Origin: Isohypsibius dastychi
Lineage: Eukaryota > Tardigrada > Eutardigrada > Parachela > Isohypsibiidae
Assembly: GCA_034696485.1 (NCBI GenBank)
Contig: JAQIWT010001636.1
Coordinates: forward strand, 1-10,030
Direction of reading: 5' to 3'
DNA: 10,030 nucleotides
The notes beneath the pieces were generated by a model. The model did no database searches. It was not told the origin of the DNA and worked only from the letters and a program-made list of their open reading frames with translations. Of the stretch, positions 7,774-10,030 are shown in pieces (the first letter of the stretch is position 1; each line of letters begins with the position of its first letter). The translations under genes and the position numbers were made by a program.

Positions 7774-8364
7774 GGTCAGTCTGACATGAGTCATGCTGTT
7801 AGTGTCAGTCACGCACACTGTGTCAGCAAGATGGAAGTACACCCTGTGCCGTTCATCCGGGAGCAGAATGTCACGGGAGCCGTTTATGATGACGGGATCT
7901 GTTTGGATATGTGGCGAGCGTTGATTGAGAATGTGAGCAAAGAGGAGGAGATGGTGAGAGTGATCCGAGAAAATCTACAAAACTTTTTTGATGATGTCGA
8001 AGTACCAGAGCCACCAACTGTCAAAGGTGAACTTACAAAGAAACTCAAATAATGAACGGAATTATTTAATTTTCGTTTGTTTATAAGGCAAATTGGAGAA
8101 TAACGCATGCCATTACCAAGACCGGGCTCAAAGTGGACTAATGGCGAGATATTGGAATGGGCACATCATCCTACTGCAGTGGACAACTTTGCTCTGATTG
8201 GAGAAGCATACAGCGGCGTGCATGCGGCATGGTGCAATGGCGCCAGAATAACTGTTAATCAAGTGTTGGAACGACATTATGGATTTGAGCCTTTCCCGAA
8301 AGATGCAACTACAAGCCGCACCAAGTCGTTATCAGCACGAAGAATAAGAACGCCATTTCAATAA
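7774..8364 (+). pseudogene. Headless, frameshifted second copy of the oxidase gene (last intron-3 part and exons 4-5)
   Basis: Homology to copy 1 begins at 7774, inside what is intron 3 of copy 1 (counterpart 2592). It covers exon 4 (7827-8026, the same 200 bases), an intron of the same 61 bases (8027-8087), and exon 5 (8088-8364). Exon 5 is 277 bases against 278 in copy 1. One base is missing at about 8109, where copy 1 has the conserved TGG (W297). After splicing, the frame therefore shifts and stops early, before GEAYSG, although the signature is still readable in the other frame. Exons 1-3 with signal peptide and FAD motif are absent; BTB-gene flank takes their place. An open frame from ATG 7786 to 8052 reads through the old intron 3 and exon 4. 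A pseudogene is likeliest. A sequencing error could explain the one-base loss but not the missing head. Confidence 0.8.
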
Positions 8365-9220
8365 TTACGGTCAGGTCATTGTCTTGTTGAAGATGTCAAA
8401 AACCAGGATCCTTTCTTGAAATGATGACATCTGATACCGTTCAGTGCGGCCTCTGATGATTAATTTACAGCTGTATTTAGCCTAATGATGTGCGTCTCGT
8501 GATCCTTCTGAGTATCTCAGTCAAAACATTCTTTGAAATTCTACATGTGTATTCAGTTCAGTTATCCAGTCCCCTGTATTGATATTGCAACTCAGCAGAA
8601 ATACAATGGCATCTATACGTATCAAAAATGTCAGAATCAGTTTACTCTCTTCTGAAAATCTTATATTTTTATGGTATTTGGTTTTAAGTAGAACGGAGCA
8701 AGGTAGGCTGTACGAAGGAAGAGATGCGGCCCATGAAAAACGAGTTTCTCCAGAAATCGAAAAATGTTCGGGGAAATGATGACCGTAGAAAGTTCACTGA
8801 CAATGTTCTCCGCTGTTCCTTCGAGTCAAGAACGACTTATATTTGACAGGCCTCGATCAACACTTCGCAGGCGCTTTGCTTACCTCGCGGGTCGCTCCGC
8901 TTCCTACAAGCAAACGCGCTGAACTTATTTTTTCGAGAGATGCATTGGACAGGCTCATAGTCACACCACTTTGCCGGTCAGCCAGTCTGCCGGATTTCCG
9001 AGCATCCCAGCTACTGCTAAGCCCTTCTGCCTTCAATCCATCAACATCAAGCGATTAGAAAATCGAAGATTCACGAAAAATTAGGAAATGATTGGGACCG
9101 ATAATACCGACCCCATGCCCTGACCTCATATCATTCAGCGACACCGAGAAAGATTTAGATATTCCTGTTAACAACGAGCTCACAGCCTCTTTTACAATAA
9201 AACACACCTAGACCAATTAC
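8365..9220. other. Spacer of the second duplicate, no gene supported
   Basis: About 850 bases. Two overlapping + frames are open around 8737-8925 and 8843-9058. The second follows an acceptor-like TTATATTTGACAG and is trailed by AATAAA at 9196-9201, but its peptide (for example RVAPLPTSKRAELIF) matches no family I know. This region, together with 9221-9685, makes unit 2's spacer much longer than unit 1's, so it may contain inserted DNA. Confidence 0.4.
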
Positions 9221-9443
9221 CAAATAGAAATTAGACCTATTAGCTGAAAATAAACCCCCATGGCTGGAATGTTCCTGGACTCTGCGGAAGTGAAAACCTC
9301 AATACACCCGCATTTTCCAGTTGATACTGGTACAGCACCGACTAGGAGCTCGATTTCCGTGAAAATTACGAGAAGCATTGAGAGAGCAATGATGTCAGTC
9401 ACAAGAATCATCGAAGCATTAATCTCTGTACAGCAGATCGTTT
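9221..9443 (-). pseudogene. Weak candidate: fragment of a Cys-loop (nicotinic-type) receptor, TM2-TM3
   Basis: On the minus strand, two putative exons, 9443-9339 and 9281-9221, are joined by a 57-base GT-AG intron with matching phase. They give DIIALSMLLVIFTEI followed shortly by NIPAMGVYFQLIGLIS. In Cys-loop receptors the pore helix TM2 ends in an acidic residue, and about ten residues later comes Pro-x-x-Gly-x-Tyr-Phe at the start of TM3. This candidate follows the same spacing. TM1, the ligand-binding domain and TM4 were not found, so it would be a remnant or an isolated part. The similarity is recalled by eye and may be coincidence between hydrophobic sequences. Confidence 0.22.
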
Positions 9444-9685
9444 CTGAGTGATGGAGTCAGAGCTTTGCAATGTAACGGTTTGCGGCCAGAATAAGAAAGC
9501 TCCATACGGTTGTGTAACCATCTATCAAATGGGACCAAAAGAGACCTTGACTTATTCGTTTGTTTTTAATCGTTGGATAGTTAGGTCAGCTTTGCCGTAA
9601 CAAGCGAAGTCCACCCATAGACATCCATCGCACCGCATGGATCGCAATGCGTCGGTTTTTCACGAAACAGAACGGTTTGGCTTCA

Positions 9686-9955
9686 GAAAATTCGTGAAAC
9701 CAAGCGCTCCAAAACCTGTTACTACGCACTTTCAAACCAGTGACACGTGCGTGATTAACATCCGTAAGATGACTAATGAGCGCAATCTATGATGATCGAC
9801 ATTTTCCGCTGAAAGTGCATGACTCAAATGCGCACGTTTATTGCATCAGCCAACAGACACTGCAGAGAAAAACACAATCATTGCATTCTTTACATCGGAG
9901 ATAACTGTCAGTAAACCAGCTTCCAATAAAGTTGACATTACGCTCATCTTTCAAA
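9686..9955 (+). promoter_or_regulatory. Promoter/leader block of BTB gene copy 2
   Basis: This is the counterpart of about 3832-4108. It shares TCCAAAACCTGTT, ATTTTCCGCT, CATGACTCAAA, TTGCATCAGCCA-like and TGCAGAGAAA sequence in order, and leads into TTTCAAAATG at the start codon. The stronger part starts at about 9790. The blocks are separated by diverged sequence, which suggests selection on short elements, though duplication age alone could leave patches. Confidence 0.6.
9820..9826. promoter_or_regulatory. AP-1-type bZIP site TGACTCA, copy 2
   Basis: Same heptamer and flanks (CATGACTCAAA) as at 3971-3977. It lies 136 bases before the copy 2 ATG, within two bases of the distance in copy 1. 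Confidence 0.4.
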
Positions 9956-10030
9956 ATGGAGTCCAGCTGTATGAAGCGCAATCATGATGACCCTTCGGAA
10001 GACGAGGTGTCATATACGGTGGAACGGGTG
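9956..10030 (+). CDS. BTB-BACK-kelch-like protein, copy 2, N-terminal fragment cut by window end
   Basis: Twenty-five codons remain open to the window edge, beginning MESSCMKRN and followed by a PSEDE acidic patch. Copy 1 begins MQSSCMKRN and has the same PSEDE patch. The alignment needs a one-codon indel (copy 1 has an extra residue) and shows several amino-acid changes just after the patch (SLAMKRV against SYTVERV). The N-terminus thus evolves faster than a recent exact copy would suggest. The BTB domain itself would lie beyond the window, so intactness cannot be judged. Confidence 0.75.
   Translation, partial: MESSCMKRNHDDPSEDEVSYTVERV

Larger units (their letters stand above)
2592..10030 (+). 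repeat. Tandem segmental duplication: unit 1 about 2592-7773, unit 2 from 7774 onward
   Basis: Three matched segments keep the same order and strand in both units. The first is oxidase exons 4-5 (2592-3177 and 7774-8364). The second is the BTB promoter (about 3832-4108 and 9686-9955). The third is the BTB coding start (4109 and 9956). The offset is about 5182 bases at the left edge and 5847 at the BTB start, because the spacer in unit 2 is about 660 bases longer. Unit 2 continues past the window. Confidence 0.8.

Noticed and set aside
8843-9058. 71-codon open frame after an acceptor-like sequence, with AATAAA downstream.
   Set aside because: It begins with TTG, no upstream donor partner or family match could be found, and another frame through the same DNA is equally open. 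Kept only as a note in the spacer entry.
9260-9451. Plus-strand 63-codon frame opposite the receptor-like fragment.
   Set aside because: No recognised features; it is the complement of the minus-strand reading that has the better, though weak, interpretation.
1-10030. Prokaryotic systems, CRISPR arrays, rRNA or tRNA genes.
   Set aside because: Introns with matched phases show eukaryotic nuclear DNA. No repeat-spacer array, cloverleaf or rRNA-like segment was seen.

Overview
The window reads as nuclear DNA from an animal with a compact genome. Two protein genes lie on the + strand, each split by short GT-AG introns, mostly 46-130 bases. One encodes a secreted flavin amine-oxidase-type enzyme, the other a BTB-BACK protein with a kelch-like tail. 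Two palindromic transposon remnants (MITEs), several C runs and a TCCC microsatellite are also present. BTB-BACK-kelch architecture, very short introns and one MITE of a type I associate with invertebrates suggest a small-genome invertebrate (arthropod, tardigrade, nematode or similar). I cannot name the species.

Layout. 1-1580: mostly unassigned, with one possible terminal exon of an upstream gene (117-311) and a microsatellite. 1584-3232: oxidase gene with a TATA-like box, five exons, 380 codons and a poly(A) signal. 3233-3936: unassigned, with a strong 36-bp-stem hairpin at 3721-3808. 3937-4108: promoter block shared with the second BTB copy. 4109-7355: BTB-BACK-kelch gene with eleven exons and 636 codons. 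Two introns each hold one MITE (5751-5966 and 6519-6680). 7356-7773: spacer ending in a TATA box. 7774-8364: second copy of only the last two oxidase exons, with no N-terminal FAD domain and a one-base frameshift. 8365-9220: unassigned. 9221-9443, minus strand: weak candidate fragment of a Cys-loop receptor TM2-TM3 region. 9686-9955: second copy of the BTB promoter. 9956-10030: first 25 codons of a second BTB gene, cut by the window edge.

The main structural point is a tandem segmental duplication. A cassette of oxidase 3' half, spacer, BTB promoter and BTB gene has been copied head to tail. Its left breakpoint lies inside the 53-base third oxidase intron, so the second oxidase is headless. 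Both gene models were built by matching splice sites and phases by hand. Their exon sums are exact multiples of three (1143 and 1911 bases), which is good internal support but not transcript proof. No functional link between oxidase and BTB protein is shown beyond their co-duplication.
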